Origin: Sulfurimonas sp.
GTDB taxonomy: Bacteria; Campylobacterota; Campylobacteria; Campylobacterales; Sulfurimonadaceae
DNA length: 55,682 bases
Reading direction: 5' to 3'
Assembly (NCBI RefSeq): GCF_018698455.1
Contig: NZ_JABIOQ010000054.1
Span: forward strand, 1-55,682
Shown: positions 25,437 through 34,888 of the stretch, piece after piece
Layout of the letters: each line of letters starts with the position of its first letter
How positions within the stretch are numbered: position 1 is the first letter of the stretch
Made by a program: the position numbers and the translations under genes
The notes under the pieces: model-generated
The model's database searches: none
Seen by the model: only the letters and a program-made list of their open reading frames with translations
Told to the model about the DNA's origin: nothing

Positions 25437-28400
25437 ATGGCATGCAATTTAGATTTATTAACTTCTTTTAAAGACAACTGTGGATTTGGACTATTAGCTT
25501 CAATAGACAATAAACCTACACATAAAAACTTAGAGGATGCAGTAACTTCATTATCAAGAATGATGCATAGAGGGGCTGTAGCAGCAGATGGTAAAACAGG
25601 AGATGGTTCAGGTTTATTACTTTCTATGCCAAAATCATTTTTTGAAAAAGAGCTTGCTAGTAATGGTGTTGATATTCCAGAAAAGTATGCTGTAGCTATG
25701 GTATTTTCAAATAATGAAAGTGATTTCGATACTATGGAATCTATATGTAAAAATAATGATCTTAAAGTTGTCTATGCAAGAGAAGTACCTGTCAATACTG
25801 CCGCACTAGGGGCTCAAGCATTAGAGTCACTTCCAACTATCAAGCAGCTTTTTGTTGTAGCAGATTCCCCAGTTGCAAATGAAAGACTGGATGCACTTGT
25901 GTATCTTTCAAGAAAAGAGATAGAAACGAAGCTTCAAGATGATACAACATTTTATATCCCATCATTTTCAACAACTGTTATATCATATAAAGGTCTTGTT
26001 ATGCCAACACATATCAAAGATTTTTACACAGATTTGGCCTCGGAAGATTTTAAAATATCTTTTTGTTTATTTCACCAAAGATTCTCTACAAATACTTTAC
26101 CACAATGGAAACTAGCACAACCATTTAGAAGTATTGCCCATAATGGAGAAATCAACTCTGTTACAGCAAATCGATTTAATGTAAAAATGAAGATGGCAGC
26201 CGTTAAATCTGGAATATTTTCAGATGAAGAGATGAGTAAACTCACGGATGTTATTCAAGATGGAATGAGTGATTCTGCTAGTTTAGATAACTTTATGGAG
26301 TTTTTACAGGTAAATGGAGTGGACTTCTTTAAAGCAGCCCGTTCTCTTATTCCCGCACCTTGGCATAATGACCATGCTATGGATTCAAAACTTAGAGCCT
26401 TTTATGAGTATGCAAGTGCTTGTTTTGAGCCATGGGATGGACCAGCGGCAGTAAGTATGACAAATGGAAGATATATCGGATGTGTGATCGATAGAAATGG
26501 ATTAAGACCAGCTAAATATATCCGTACAACTGACAATAGAATGCTCATCTCATCTGAATATGGTGTACTAGAGTTACCTGAAGAGGAGATTCTTGAGCGA
26601 GGTCGACTGCAATCTGGAGAGATGATTGGAATCGACCTTAAATACGGAAAAGTACTTAAAAATGAAGATATCAATAAGCATCTTAAAAGTATGCATAATT
26701 ATGATAAATGGCTGTCTGAAAATATGTCTTATCTTCAAGAGCATGCAATTACAGCTGATTTTGAAGATTGTAAGTTTAAAGAGAGTGAAATGGAAGCAAA
26801 ACAGCGATATTTCAACTACACTCAAGAGTTAAATAAACAAGTAATTAGTCCAATGTTAAAAGAGGGCAAAGAGACAACGGGTGCAATGGGTGATGATACA
26901 CCAATTGCAGCATTCTCGACTGAGCAAAGAAATTTTACAGACTTTTTTAAGCAAAAATTTGCCCAAGTGACAAATCCTCCAATAGACTCAATTCGTGAAA
27001 AAATTGTAATGAGTTTAAATACTGGTTTTGGAGAAAAAAGAAATATTCTTGCAGATGATGCAGAACATGGGAAGAGACTTAAGACAGTGCTTCCTGTTAT
27101 GTCAAAAGAAAAATTTCTAATTTTGCTAGAGTTTGGTGATACAAGCTCTTCAAAATATGATCCAGCATATAAAGTTGGTAAATATGCAACAACATATACT
27201 CATGACCTCAGAGGCTCTCTAGATGCTTTAATAGAAAAGATCATAGTAGATGTAAGAGATAATGGTGTAAGAACTATTATTTTGGATGACAGAGAGTTAG
27301 ATGAAAACAATAAAGTAATCCCAATGCTAATGCTAATTGGTTGTATTAGTCAAAGGCTACTAGATGTAAAACTGAGACATCTTGTAAGTATTGTTGCAGC
27401 TACTGGAGAAGTTTATGATCCACATTCAGCTGCTTGTATGATTGCATATGGTGCAGTAGCTATTTTTCCTTATCTTCTATATTATACAGTTAAGCAAATA
27501 GCTGAAGGTACAGAGTATGCGGAAGATATGCCTCATAATTTAAGAAGATTTAGAAGAGCTATGGGTGCAGGTCTTTCAAAAATTATGTCTAAAATGGGAA
27601 TTTCAACTATTTCATCATACAAAAACTCTCGTCTTTTTGATGTGATCGGGCTAAGCGAAGAAATTGTAAATGATTGTTTTGATGGAAGTATTTCGTTGTT
27701 AGCAGGGCTCGGTTATGAAGATATTGATGAGAGATTAAATTCTAATCATAAAAGAGCGTTTACCGATAAATTTGAAGGTAAAGACAAAGCACTATACAAA
27801 GGTGGATACTACAAGTATAGAAAAGGTGAAGAGTTCCATGATTTATCTAAACCAACAATCGCTGCAATTCAAAATGCTGGGGCATCTGGAAAAAAAGAAG
27901 ATTGGAATAAATTAAAAGAGTTAGTAAATGGAAGAGATAAGAAATTTATTAGAGATTTCTTTGAACTAAAAAGTGATAGAGAAGCGATTCCAGTTGATGA
28001 TGTTGAGCCCTTATCGGAAATCTTTAAAAGATTCTCAACAGCGGCTATGTCTATGGGGTCTATTTCACAAGAAGCACATGAAACTTTAGCAGTAGCTATG
28101 AATACAATCGGTGGAAAATCAAACTCAGGTGAGGGTGGTGAAGCAAAAGAGAGACTTAAAAGTAATAGAAACTCTAAGATAAAGCAGGTTGCATCAGGTA
28201 GATTTGGTGTTACACCGGAGTATTTACAATCTGCCGAGGAAATCCAAATAAAGGTTGCACAAGGTGCTAAACCCGGTGAGGGTGGACAGTTGCCTGGATC
28301 AAAGGTTTCTCCACTTATAGCAACACTTAGATTTACAAAACCTGGTGTTACGTTGATTTCACCTCCACCACATCATGATATTTACTCAATTGAGGATTTA

Positions 28401-29870
28401 GCTCAGCTTATTTATGACCTCAAGCAAGCTAACCCTAGAGCTAAAGTTGCAGTTAAACTTGTATCTTCTGCTGGTGTTGGCACAATCGCCTCTGGTGTTG
28501 CTAAAGCATATGCTGATAAGATCATTATTTCAGGTGGGGACGGTGGTACAGGTGCTGCGCCTATTGGATCAGTTAGATTTGCTGGTAACCCTTGGGAACT
28601 AGGTCTTTCTGAAGCGCATAACTCTCTTAAAGTAAATAACTTAAGAGGACAAGTTACACTTGAAACTGATGGTGGTTTAAAAACTGGTTTAGATGTTGTT
28701 AAAGCTGCTATTTTTGGTGCAGAACAGTATGCATTTGGTACCGGTGCACTTGTAATTGTTGGATGTATCATGCTTAGAGTCTGTCACATGAATACATGTG
28801 CTGTTGGTGTTGCTACTCAAGATGAAAAGTTAAGAGAAAAATTCAATGGTAATGTTGATAAGGTTATTAACTACTTCACACTATTAGCTGAGGATGTTAG
28901 AGAGATCCTTGCGTCACTTGGATATAAAACTTTAGAAGAGATTGTTGGACAAGATCACCTTCTTAAAGTTATTGATGATGAGTTCGCACAAAAATTTGAC
29001 TTTGAATCACTAATTTATAGAATAGAGGGTGTTAATACTTGTCAAGTACCGTTTAATGAACCGTACGATCAAAATGAGTATGAAAAAGAGCTTATTAAAG
29101 AGTTGCTTCCTACAATTGAAAATCCGGAAAAACCGATTGTATTAGAAAAAGAGATCTCTAACTTAAATAGAAGTTTTGCTACGAGAATTTCAGGTGAGAT
29201 TGCTTCAAGATATGGAAATGACGGATTACCTGATAACACAATTACATTAAATATGAAAGGTGTAGCAGGACAATCACTTGGTGCATTTATGACTAAGGGA
29301 ATAAATATCAACATAGACGGTGCAGGTAATGACTACATCGGTAAAGGTATGAACGGTGGAAACATTGTAATTACAGCTGAAAATAGCGGGCAAGAGTTTG
29401 CACTTGGTGGAAATACTTGTCTTTACGGTGCAACTGGTGGTTCTCTTTATATCAATGGTCAAGTTGGCGAGAGATTTGCGGTAAGAAACTCTGGTACGAC
29501 TACTATTGTTGAAGGTACTGGAGATAATACATGTGAATATATGACAGGTGGAATAGTTGTAATCTTAGGTAAAACAGGTGTTAATTTTGGTGCCGGTATG
29601 ACTGGTGGTAAAGCATTTGTTTATGATGAAGATAGAACATTCTACGAAAAGATAAATACGGAGCTTGTAGAAGCAATTAGAATTGATAATGATGAGTTTG
29701 ATGCAGATATGTTTGAGCTTAAAAATCTTCTCAAAGACTATGTTCTTAAAACTGGAAGTCAAAAAGCACAAGATATTTTACATAGCTTTAGAAGTGAAGT
29801 TAGAAAAATATGGATGGTAATTCCAAGAGGTGCTCGGCCTACATTAGAGGCTAGTAAAAGAGGGGAATAG
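25437..29870 (+). CDS. gltB: Glutamate synthase large subunit
   Basis: A 1477-residue enzyme that transfers the glutamine amide to 2-oxoglutarate. A 14-residue propeptide precedes Cys15 (DNCGFGLLAS), the amidotransferase nucleophile. The FMN-binding synthase domain contains GGKSNSGEGGEAKERL and ISGGDGGTGAAPIGS. CIMLRVCHMNTCAVG (~1109-1123) provides the three cysteines for the 3Fe-4S cluster, and the glycine-rich C-terminal helix domain (GGNIVITAE, ATGGSLYINGQVGERFAVRNSG) is complete. No gltD follows, so the small subunit must be encoded elsewhere. Confidence 0.97.
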   Translation: MACNLDLLTSFKDNCGFGLLASIDNKPTHKNLEDAVTSLSRMMHRGAVAADGKTGDGSGLLLSMPKSFFEKELASNGVDIPEKYAVAMVFSNNESDFDTMESICKNNDLKVVYAREVPVNTAALGAQALESLPTIKQLFVVADSPVANERLDALVYLSRKEIETKLQDDTTFYIPSFSTTVISYKGLVMPTHIKDFYTDLASEDFKISFCLFHQRFSTNTLPQWKLAQPFRSIAHNGEINSVTANRFNVKMKMAAVKSGIFSDEEMSKLTDVIQDGMSDSASLDNFMEFLQVNGVDFFKAARSLIPAPWHNDHAMDSKLRAFYEYASACFEPWDGPAAVSMTNGRYIGCVIDRNGLRPAKYIRTTDNRMLISSEYGVLELPEEEILERGRLQSGEMIGIDLKYGKVLKNEDINKHLKSMHNYDKWLSENMSYLQEHAITADFEDCKFKESEMEAKQRYFNYTQELNKQVISPMLKEGKETTGAMGDDTPIAAFSTEQRNFTDFFKQKFAQVTNPPIDSIREKIVMSLNTGFGEKRNILADDAEHGKRLKTVLPVMSKEKFLILLEFGDTSSSKYDPAYKVGKYATTYTHDLRGSLDALIEKIIVDVRDNGVRTIILDDRELDENNKVIPMLMLIGCISQRLLDVKLRHLVSIVAATGEVYDPHSAACMIAYGAVAIFPYLLYYTVKQIAEGTEYAEDMPHNLRRFRRAMGAGLSKIMSKMGISTISSYKNSRLFDVIGLSEEIVNDCFDGSISLLAGLGYEDIDERLNSNHKRAFTDKFEGKDKALYKGGYYKYRKGEEFHDLSKPTIAAIQNAGASGKKEDWNKLKELVNGRDKKFIRDFFELKSDREAIPVDDVEPLSEIFKRFSTAAMSMGSISQEAHETLAVAMNTIGGKSNSGEGGEAKERLKSNRNSKIKQVASGRFGVTPEYLQSAEEIQIKVAQGAKPGEGGQLPGSKVSPLIATLRFTKPGVTLISPPPHHDIYSIEDLAQLIYDLKQANPRAKVAVKLVSSAGVGTIASGVAKAYADKIIISGGDGGTGAAPIGSVRFAGNPWELGLSEAHNSLKVNNLRGQVTLETDGGLKTGLDVVKAAIFGAEQYAFGTGALVIVGCIMLRVCHMNTCAVGVATQDEKLREKFNGNVDKVINYFTLLAEDVREILASLGYKTLEEIVGQDHLLKVIDDEFAQKFDFESLIYRIEGVNTCQVPFNEPYDQNEYEKELIKELLPTIENPEKPIVLEKEISNLNRSFATRISGEIASRYGNDGLPDNTITLNMKGVAGQSLGAFMTKGININIDGAGNDYIGKGMNGGNIVITAENSGQEFALGGNTCLYGATGGSLYINGQVGERFAVRNSGTTTIVEGTGDNTCEYMTGGIVVILGKTGVNFGAGMTGGKAFVYDEDRTFYEKINTELVEAIRIDNDEFDADMFELKNLLKDYVLKTGSQKAQDILHSFRSEVRKIWMVIPRGARPTLEASKRGE

Positions 29871-29993
29871 TAAAAAATGCTATTTGTATTTTAAAAGCTC
29901 AAATGAAGATGCAGTTATAATATCAAATGTCATTAGGGTTAATAATAGTTTAGGGCTTCGCTTGATGGTTGTAAAGCTGTACGAAGTATATAG

Positions 29994-30344
29994 GAATCTC
30001 TACTAAAATAAAATTTGGAAAAATTATGTATAAAAAAATAGTACTAATAACAATTGTCTTAAGTATAAATCTATCTGCAAAGAATGATGAAATAGCTAGC
30101 TGCTCATCATTTGCAAATATAGAAAGTAAAAAGTCATCCCTTGAAAAATGTGTCAGTTGCATTAATAATTTAAGTGTAGTAGTCGGTTCAACAGAAGAAA
30201 AAATAGATAACTTAATCGATGAATGTTTAAAAGGTGTATCTCTTTTGCGAACAGCAAAAGATCACAAGTGACTTTAGTGCTGACTTAGTAGTAATGGCTG
30301 TGTTTAATGGTCATGCTACAATATATCTGAATCTCTACTAAAAT
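29994..30344 (+). repeat. 16-base repeated leader
   Basis: GAATCTCTACTAAAAT occurs identically at 29994-30009 and 30329-30344. The first copy precedes the small secreted ORF; the second precedes an ATG at 30343 that opens MKKYMLSIFCN and then stops. Similar DNA upstream of both copies (GATGGTTGTAAAGCTGTA against AATGGTCATGCTACA) suggests the leader was duplicated. Confidence 0.5.
30026..30271 (+). CDS. Small secreted cysteine-containing protein
   Basis: An 81-residue protein with a likely signal peptide (MYKKIVLITIVLSINLSA) and four cysteines in the mature part (SCSSF, KCVSCIN, ECLKG). No family is recognised. It has its own leader with the repeated 16-base sequence. Probably periplasmic. 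Confidence 0.5.
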   Translation: MYKKIVLITIVLSINLSAKNDEIASCSSFANIESKKSSLEKCVSCINNLSVVVGSTEEKIDNLIDECLKGVSLLRTAKDHK

Positions 30345-30369
30345 GAAAAAATATATGTTATCCATATTC

Positions 30370-30600
30370 TGTAACTAACCACCCTCTTTAAAAGAGAGCA
30401 CTTTCCTGTGTTCTTGATAACCTTGGTTGCTCGTGATTTATCTGAAACTATCAAAGTCTTACTCTCTTCTGAAAAGTCTAATGCCAATGTTTAGAGCCAT
30501 TTGCCTTACAGCTTATCTCATCCATACCTATTAGAGGAGCTTTTCCAAGTACTACTGTGATTTTAGTTTTACTTTTGGATATAGAGAAGATAAGAAATAC
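30370..30600 (-). pseudogene. Decayed IS66-like transposase fragment
   Basis: The minus strand reads LGKAPLIGMDEISCKANG followed by SKHWH, then a TAG. IS66-type transposases have a DETxxxVNGkxxWxW segment here, so the TAG looks like a mutated tryptophan codon (HWH-W-TFQ). One base later the frame shifts and reads SEESKTLIVSDKSRATKVIK, matching the next part of the family (a catalytic region with SRGxxVI). Both ends of the gene and the inverted repeats are missing. Confidence 0.5.
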
Positions 30601-30645
30601 TCAAAAAAGTAAAACAAAAATTCAATAGAATAAGTATAAATTAGA

Positions 30646-30651
30646 TATAAT
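30646..30651 (+). promoter_or_regulatory. Probable -10 box for accD
   Basis: A perfect TATAAT lies 31 bases before the TTG start of accD and downstream of the transposase relic. It would drive the accD-thiE-rlmH run. Confidence 0.4.
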
Positions 30652-30681
30652 AAGAGCTATTATATAATTTAAGGATTTTTT

Positions 30682-31524
30682 TTGAACCTATTTGACCTCT
30701 TTCATAAAACTTTTGATAATAAACAGCCAGTAAAGGCAGAAGCATCTTCACATTGGATTAAATGTAAGTCTTGTTCTTCTACAATGTATTATAGAGAAGT
30801 TGAGAACCAAAATTATGTTTGTCCTAAATGTGGATATCATATTCGTATTGGTGTGAAAGAACGTATAGCACTTTTAGCAGATGAGGGCACATTTGTTGAG
30901 TTTGATGATACTCTAGAACCACTAGATCCATTAAAGTTTGTAGATAAAAAACCATACACACAAAGAATAGAAGAAGGGTTTGCTAAAACAGGGCATAAGT
31001 CTTCAGTAGTTAGTGGCTCTATTGTTATGAATGGAGTATCTGCACAAGTTGTTATTTTTGATTTTGCATTTATGGGTGGTTCTTTAGGCTCTGTTGAAGG
31101 TGAAAAGATAGTACGTGCCGTGAACCGTGCTGTAGAAAACCGTGAAGGTCTTGTTATCCTTTCTGCTTCTGGTGGAGCTAGAATGCAAGAGTCTACATTT
31201 TCACTTTTACAAATGAGTAAAACTTCAGCTGCTTTAGCAAAACTTGCAAAACACAAACTTCCATATATCTCAGTATTAACTGATCCAACAATGGGTGGAG
31301 TCTCCGCTTCATTTGCAACCCTTGGAGACATTATCATCGCTGAACCAGGTTCTCTTATCGGATTTGCTGGACAGCGTGTTATAGAACAGACGATAGGCTC
31401 TGCTCTTCCTGATGGTTTTCAACGTGCAGAGTTCTTACTTGAAAAAGGTTCTATTGATATGATCGTTAATAGAAATAATCTTAAAAAAACTCTTGCAGAT
31501 ATGCTTACTCTTTTAAAAGTTTAG
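30682..31524 (+). CDS. accD: Acetyl-CoA carboxylase carboxyltransferase subunit beta
   Basis: A 280-residue protein that, with AccA, moves the carboxyl group from biotin to acetyl-CoA at the start of fatty-acid synthesis. The N-terminal zinc ribbon has Cys28, Cys31, Cys47 and Cys50 (IKCKSC and VCPKCGY). The crotonase-type core includes GGSLGSVEGEKI, SASGGARMQE and DPTMGGVSASFA. The start is TTG, with AAGGA 6 bases upstream. The thiE gene begins after a single spacer base. Confidence 0.95.
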   Translation: MNLFDLFHKTFDNKQPVKAEASSHWIKCKSCSSTMYYREVENQNYVCPKCGYHIRIGVKERIALLADEGTFVEFDDTLEPLDPLKFVDKKPYTQRIEEGFAKTGHKSSVVSGSIVMNGVSAQVVIFDFAFMGGSLGSVEGEKIVRAVNRAVENREGLVILSASGGARMQESTFSLLQMSKTSAALAKLAKHKLPYISVLTDPTMGGVSASFATLGDIIIAEPGSLIGFAGQRVIEQTIGSALPDGFQRAEFLLEKGSIDMIVNRNNLKKTLADMLTLLKV

Positions 31525-31525
31525 T

Positions 31526-32089
31526 ATGAAACTATATGCTCTTTGCGATCAAGATATGCTGGACACTAAGGGTGTTACTCTTGAAGAATTTGTAGAGATA
31601 GCTAAATTACATAATGCAGAAATAATTCAATATAGAAGTAAAAATTCTGATGTCTCTTTTATTAAACAACAACTCATCAGAATTCGAAAAATATATGAGG
31701 GTTTTTTAATAGTTAATGATGCATATGAGCTTATAGAATATTGTGATGGGGTTCATATGGGACAGGGGGATTTAGCTCTTGTAGATGAAGATATTACTAA
31801 AGCTATTAGAATACTCCGAAGTGTAGTCTCTGAAGATAAAATTTTAGGTATTTCAACTCATAACGAAGAAGAAGTGGCTCAAGCAAATAGCCTTGATATT
31901 AACTATATTGGATTAGGTGCATTTAGAGACACTACAACAAAGCATGATATAACAGGTACACTAGGAGACTCACTTGATAAGATTGCCTCTAAATCAAAGC
32001 ATCTCGTTGGTGCTATTGGTGGAGTAACATTAGAAGACGACTTTGAACATGTAACATATCGAGTAATTGGAAGTGGACTTCTTAAGTGA
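31526..32089 (+). CDS. thiE: Thiamine phosphate synthase-like protein
   Basis: A 187-residue TIM-barrel protein with [72 protein letters not shown] and [10 protein letters not shown]. These follow the ThiE order (R-K substrate residues, NDxxxLA, GVHLGQxDL, GxS, GPIFxTxTK). It is slightly short and several signature residues differ (GAFRDTTTK for GPvFpTxTK), so the related TenI-type family is possible. It overlaps rlmH by 4 bases. Confidence 0.8.
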   Translation: MKLYALCDQDMLDTKGVTLEEFVEIAKLHNAEIIQYRSKNSDVSFIKQQLIRIRKIYEGFLIVNDAYELIEYCDGVHMGQGDLALVDEDITKAIRILRSVVSEDKILGISTHNEEEVAQANSLDINYIGLGAFRDTTTKHDITGTLGDSLDKIASKSKHLVGAIGGVTLEDDFEHVTYRVIGSGLLK

Positions 32090-32544
32090 AACTAGAACTT
32101 GTAAGTATCGCTAAAAAAGAGAAGAGTATTTACGATCCTCTCTATAAAGAGCTTATAAAAATGATTTCTCGGTTTGCAAAAGTAGAAGATATTGAAATCT
32201 TTACTAAAGATGTAACAAAAGCACACACTGTCTCCCCAAGTGCCTCTCAGAAGGCATATACAAAGGTATTGGAGCCCCATATAGGAAGTTCTTATACTGT
32301 ATTATTGCACCCTGATGGTAAAATTGTTGACAGTTATGAATTTAGTAAGCTTTTAAATGATAAAATGTCAATTAAATTTTTTATAGGTGGAGCTTATGGA
32401 TTTGAGGATGACTTTTTGAAAAAAAGTGATGCTGTAATAAGTCTTGGAAAAATTACTATGAGTCATAAAATCGCTAAAGCTGTATTGCTAGAACAGATTT
32501 ATAGAGGTTTTTCTATTTTAAGTAACCATCCATATCATAAGTAA
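32086..32544 (+). CDS. rlmH: 23S rRNA (pseudouridine1915-N3)-methyltransferase
   Basis: A 152-residue SPOUT enzyme. The knot signature is [55 protein letters not shown], of which the end (EQIYRGF and HPYHK) is diagnostic. It methylates the ribosomal helix 69 pseudouridine. The start is GTG inside the GTGA overlap with thiE. Confidence 0.93.
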   Translation: MKLELVSIAKKEKSIYDPLYKELIKMISRFAKVEDIEIFTKDVTKAHTVSPSASQKAYTKVLEPHIGSSYTVLLHPDGKIVDSYEFSKLLNDKMSIKFFIGGAYGFEDDFLKKSDAVISLGKITMSHKIAKAVLLEQIYRGFSILSNHPYHK

Positions 32545-32556
32545 AGGGATACACAA

Positions 32557-32904
32557 GTGCAAACAAGTGAGTTAAATTATTTTAAAGAGCTACTAGAAAG
32601 TCGTAAAGTACAAATAAAGAAAAATATTAATGGTGTAAATGCTGAGTTAAGTCAATTAAATTCTTTAGAGTTGAATGATGAGGGTGATCATGCATCAGTT
32701 AATAACAATGCAATGATTGAAAGTGCAATTGTTATTCAGCAAACACAAGAATTATCAGAAATTGAAGTTACATTAGGTAAAATAGAAAATCTAAGCTACG
32801 GAATCTGTGAAATGTGCGAAGATGATATAGGTTTTCAGAGATTAAAAGTAAAACCGCATGCAATTTATTGTATTGATTGTAGAGAGATAATAGAAAAAAC
32901 TTAA
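32557..32904 (+). CDS. DksA/TraR family zinc-finger protein
   Basis: A 115-residue protein: a helical coiled coil (~1-75) with LNSLELNDEGDHASVNNNA and the C-terminal zinc finger YGICEMCEDDIGFQRLKVKPHAIYCIDCREII (four cysteines). DksA proteins bind RNA polymerase through the secondary channel and tune transcription during starvation. The start is GTG at 32557. A typical DksA has DxxD at the coiled-coil tip; here I see NDEGDHA. Confidence 0.85.
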   Translation: MQTSELNYFKELLESRKVQIKKNINGVNAELSQLNSLELNDEGDHASVNNNAMIESAIVIQQTQELSEIEVTLGKIENLSYGICEMCEDDIGFQRLKVKPHAIYCIDCREIIEKT

Positions 32905-32916
32905 TAAAGGATTATC

Positions 32917-33933
32917 ATGTATATCAAAAGATATTCAATAGCCTCTTTTTTATTGATGGCACTAATCGGTTCGTTCGTTTATATGTATATAACACAAGAG
33001 AGTATCGCATTAGAACTATTTAGTATTTCCATGCCACCTCTTCCTGTAGCATTTTTAGTCTTATTACCTCTGCTTGTTTTATATATAGCGAGTCTCTTGC
33101 ATATGTTATTTTATTCTTTTCTTAGTAGTTTGAATCTTCGTAAATCTGAAAAAGATTATGAGAAAATTATAAATGCCATAGTCGATACATATCTTAGTAA
33201 GAGTGGTAGAAAATATAGCTTTAAAACACCAGAGTATAAATTAATGGGAATGCTTTTAGAAAATATTAAAATTTTCCCTACTGCAGATTTAGAAACAACA
33301 AATAATACTAAAATTGACACTGTATTAAAAGCCATTGATGGAATAAAAAATGGCGAGATTGTCGACTTAAAGCCTTATAACCTTCTTACAACAAATGACT
33401 TAGTTATTCAAAATGAAAGAAATAGATATAAAAAAGAAGAACTTACTGCTGAAATAATACTCCTAAATGCTAGTAAGTATGCAACTGTTCTAAGAGAAGA
33501 AGTTTATGTTGATTTTGTTAGAACAGCTTCTCTTCCAATGATTGAAAAGTATAATGAGGTACTTACAAAAGAGTCTTTAAGCACCATCTTGTCTCGTGTT
33601 AATGCAGATGAAAATACTTTAGAAATTTCAAATGATGTACTCATTGTACTTCTTAGAAAACTAGACTTGACTAAAGAAGACCTAATTCAACTCTCAGCTA
33701 CTATTTCTCGTGGTGGCATGATTCCAGAACAGAGAATGAAATTATTTGAACTTTTCAGTGAAGAAAATGATGATGCTATGGATGCTTACCTTTATACACT
33801 TTTTGATTTAGAGATGCTCTCGTTAGCTGATGATATACTTGATATCTCGCAAACTGAAGAGTATCAAAATTTTAAAGCATACCGAGCGCTTAAAGAAGCA
33901 AATAAAAACTTTAATATAGAATTGTTTATTTAA
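32917..33933 (+). CDS. Conserved membrane protein of unknown function
   Basis: A 338-residue protein with two N-terminal membrane segments (residues ~8-26 and ~42-68) and a long cytoplasmic, charged helical part. No catalytic motif is recognised. It is translated directly between the DksA-like and Dus genes (4 bases to the latter), which looks like fixed housekeeping order in this group. Confidence 0.7.
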   Translation: MYIKRYSIASFLLMALIGSFVYMYITQESIALELFSISMPPLPVAFLVLLPLLVLYIASLLHMLFYSFLSSLNLRKSEKDYEKIINAIVDTYLSKSGRKYSFKTPEYKLMGMLLENIKIFPTADLETTNNTKIDTVLKAIDGIKNGEIVDLKPYNLLTTNDLVIQNERNRYKKEELTAEIILLNASKYATVLREEVYVDFVRTASLPMIEKYNEVLTKESLSTILSRVNADENTLEISNDVLIVLLRKLDLTKEDLIQLSATISRGGMIPEQRMKLFELFSEENDDAMDAYLYTLFDLEMLSLADDILDISQTEEYQNFKAYRALKEANKNFNIELFI

Positions 33934-33937
33934 TATT

Positions 33938-34888
33938 ATGATAGAAAACCTCTCTTTTGAAAAACCAATCTATGTTTTAGCACCACTCGCCGGCTTTACA
34001 GATTTACCTTTTAGAAGTGTCGTTAAAAAATTTGGTGCGGATTTGACGGTAAGTGAAATGCTTAGTTCAAATGCTCTTGCCCATGGCTCTAAAAAAACTC
34101 TCCATATGCTACTAAAATCGAATAATGAAGATCCTTATTCTGTACAGATTTCTGCTTCAGAGGTTGATATGGCTAAACGTGCTGTTGAGATTTTAAATGA
34201 ACGCGAAGGAATAGACGTTATAGACCTTAATTGTGGTTGTCCTGTACCAAAAGTAGTTGGACATGGTAGCGGAAGTTCTCTTCTGCTAAATTTACCTCTC
34301 ATGAGTGATATCATAAAGGGTATAAAAGATACTTCAAATAAAAGCTTAACATCTGTGAAAATGAGACTTGGCTTTGAAGATAAAAATCATGTTGAAATAG
34401 CAAAAATGATAGAAGGAAGCGGTGCTGATTTTTTAGCAGTTCATGGACGTACTCGAACTGGAAAGTTTAAGGCAGCTGTTGATTATGATGCTATAAGAGA
34501 GATAAAAGAAGCTGTGAATATACCTGTTATAGCAAATGGAGATATAGATTCTTATGATAAGGCAAAATGGGTTTTAGAGCATACTGGGGCTGATGGTTTA
34601 ATGATAGGCCGTGGTGCCGTTGGTTCTCCATGGATATTTCATCAGCTTCGTACCGGTATCCAAGAGATAGATCCAAAATTAAAACATGAGATTATTATGG
34701 AACACTTTGATAAAATGATAGAGTTTTATGGCTCTTTTGGTGTACCTATGTTTAGAAAACATACACATACATATTCTAAAGGTTATAGAGGAGCTTCAGT
34801 GCTTAGAAATGAGGTTAATAATATCACAGATATACAAGAGTATAGAGATAGACTTGACACATTCTTTAGTAATGGAGAAATGGCTTGA
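33938..34888 (+). CDS. dusB: tRNA-dihydrouridine synthase (DusB type)
   Basis: A 316-residue flavoenzyme that reduces uridine in the tRNA D loop. The TIM barrel begins LAPLAGFTDLPFRSV and has the catalytic cysteine in DLNCGCPVPKVVGHGSGSSLL. VKMRLGF, VHGRTRTGKFK and IANGDI-DSYDKA also match, and GLMIGRGAVGSPWIF binds the phosphate. Length and order are normal. It overlaps the next gene by 4 bases. Confidence 0.93.
   Translation: MIENLSFEKPIYVLAPLAGFTDLPFRSVVKKFGADLTVSEMLSSNALAHGSKKTLHMLLKSNNEDPYSVQISASEVDMAKRAVEILNEREGIDVIDLNCGCPVPKVVGHGSGSSLLLNLPLMSDIIKGIKDTSNKSLTSVKMRLGFEDKNHVEIAKMIEGSGADFLAVHGRTRTGKFKAAVDYDAIREIKEAVNIPVIANGDIDSYDKAKWVLEHTGADGLMIGRGAVGSPWIFHQLRTGIQEIDPKLKHEIIMEHFDKMIEFYGSFGVPMFRKHTHTYSKGYRGASVLRNEVNNITDIQEYRDRLDTFFSNGEMA

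Larger units (their letters stand above)
30272..30681. other. Spacer with a beheaded secreted gene and an IS relic
   Basis: Three things are visible in these ~410 bases. There is the second copy of the 16-base leader; an 11-residue signal-peptide-like start MKKYMLSIFCN (30343-30378) that ends in a stop; and the minus-strand transposase relic described separately. The accD promoter lies at the right end. The simplest reading is that an IS inserted just after a signal peptide and both then decayed. Confidence 0.45.

Noticed and set aside
28412-28771. 119-residue minus-strand ORF inside gltB
   Set aside because: It is antisense to the FMN-binding core of gltB, with no independent signals.
30837-31337. 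166-residue minus-strand ORF inside accD
   Set aside because: It is antisense to the conserved AccD core; the low-complexity composition reflects that strand.
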